From the NCBI RefSeq assembly GCF_020781835.1, contig NZ_JAJGNJ010000008.1:1-64000 (forward strand): a stretch of DNA of 64,000 nucleotides, in the 5' to 3' direction. This stretch comes from Microbacterium testaceum (GTDB taxonomy: Bacteria; Actinomycetota; Actinomycetes; Actinomycetales; Microbacteriaceae). The notes beneath the pieces were generated by a model. The model saw only the letters and a list, made by a program, of their open reading frames with translations, was not told the DNA's origin and ran no database searches. The position numbers were made by a program, and so were the translations under genes. Positions 63,922 through 64,000 of this stretch are shown one piece after another; within the stretch, counting starts at the first letter, position 1; each line of letters starts with the position of its first letter.

Positions 63922-64000
63922 AGTGGCGCCGATGTTCTCGTTCGTGGCTTCTCCTGGAGGGTGCGGGTCGGGATCGGCGGATCCGACCGGATGAATGATG

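Overview
The window is high-GC actinobacterial chromosome. The gene order TPR protein / HAD phosphatase / small protein / tlyA / nadK / recN, then pyrG / NUDIX / xerD / parA / scpA / scpB / rluB / tyrA / cmk / der, together with the gene families and the base composition, points to Microbacteriaceae and most likely Microbacterium. No plasmid or phage backbone is visible. The left edge cuts through the 3' end of a 5S rRNA gene, so an rRNA operon lies just outside.

Region 1 (1-19.3 kb) is conserved core on the plus strand, mostly with 4-17 bp gene overlaps: NAD and nucleotide metabolism, DNA repair, rRNA modification, chromosome segregation (ParA, ScpAB, XerD), tyrosine synthesis and ribosome assembly (Der). 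It is followed by a DUF805 protein, a NUDIX-NYN fusion, an S4 protein, a GNAT enzyme and tRNA-Pro(GGG).

Region 2 (19.16-25.9 kb) is an accessory island at the tRNA. A decayed tRNA copy lies just upstream, broken integrase and GNAT fragments lie just downstream, and a 55-56 bp imperfect direct repeat bounds the segment. Its cargo reads as macrolide resistance: an Erm 23S rRNA methyltransferase behind a 21-codon leader peptide and a five-stem attenuator, an alpha/beta-hydrolase that is a candidate macrolide esterase, a second small hydrolase and a DHA3-type MFS exporter. Between the last two sit the joined stumps of a divergent lysR-lysE pair.

Region 3 (25-40.3 kb) holds small regulator-enzyme modules: LysR/EamA, TetR/epoxide hydrolase, AraC/VOC, MarR/thioesterase/flavin reductase. 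It also holds a very Met- and Cys-rich copper-storage protein, an MscS channel, a DUF222-HNH nuclease, gene remnants and two zinc alcohol dehydrogenases. Several regulators have clear palindromic operators.

Region 4 (40.4-56.0 kb) is envelope and signalling: DUF6153 and DUF305 proteins, an OmpR-type two-component system, a DUF2993 protein, an MMPL transporter and a CPBP protease. A small Xre-type module follows with three copies of one operator. Then come a MacB-type ABC exporter divergent from a NarL-type two-component system, a K+ channel and a Na+/H+ antiporter.

Region 5 (56-64 kb) carries a Wadjet-type operon, jetA-jetB-jetC, with no jetD; a large hairpin directly follows jetC. An APC amino-acid permease closes the window.

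The most striking items are the alternating-stem erm attenuator linked to a possible macrolide esterase, the jetD-less Wadjet operon, and the three-operator Xre module. All family calls come from reading motifs by eye; no database search was possible.
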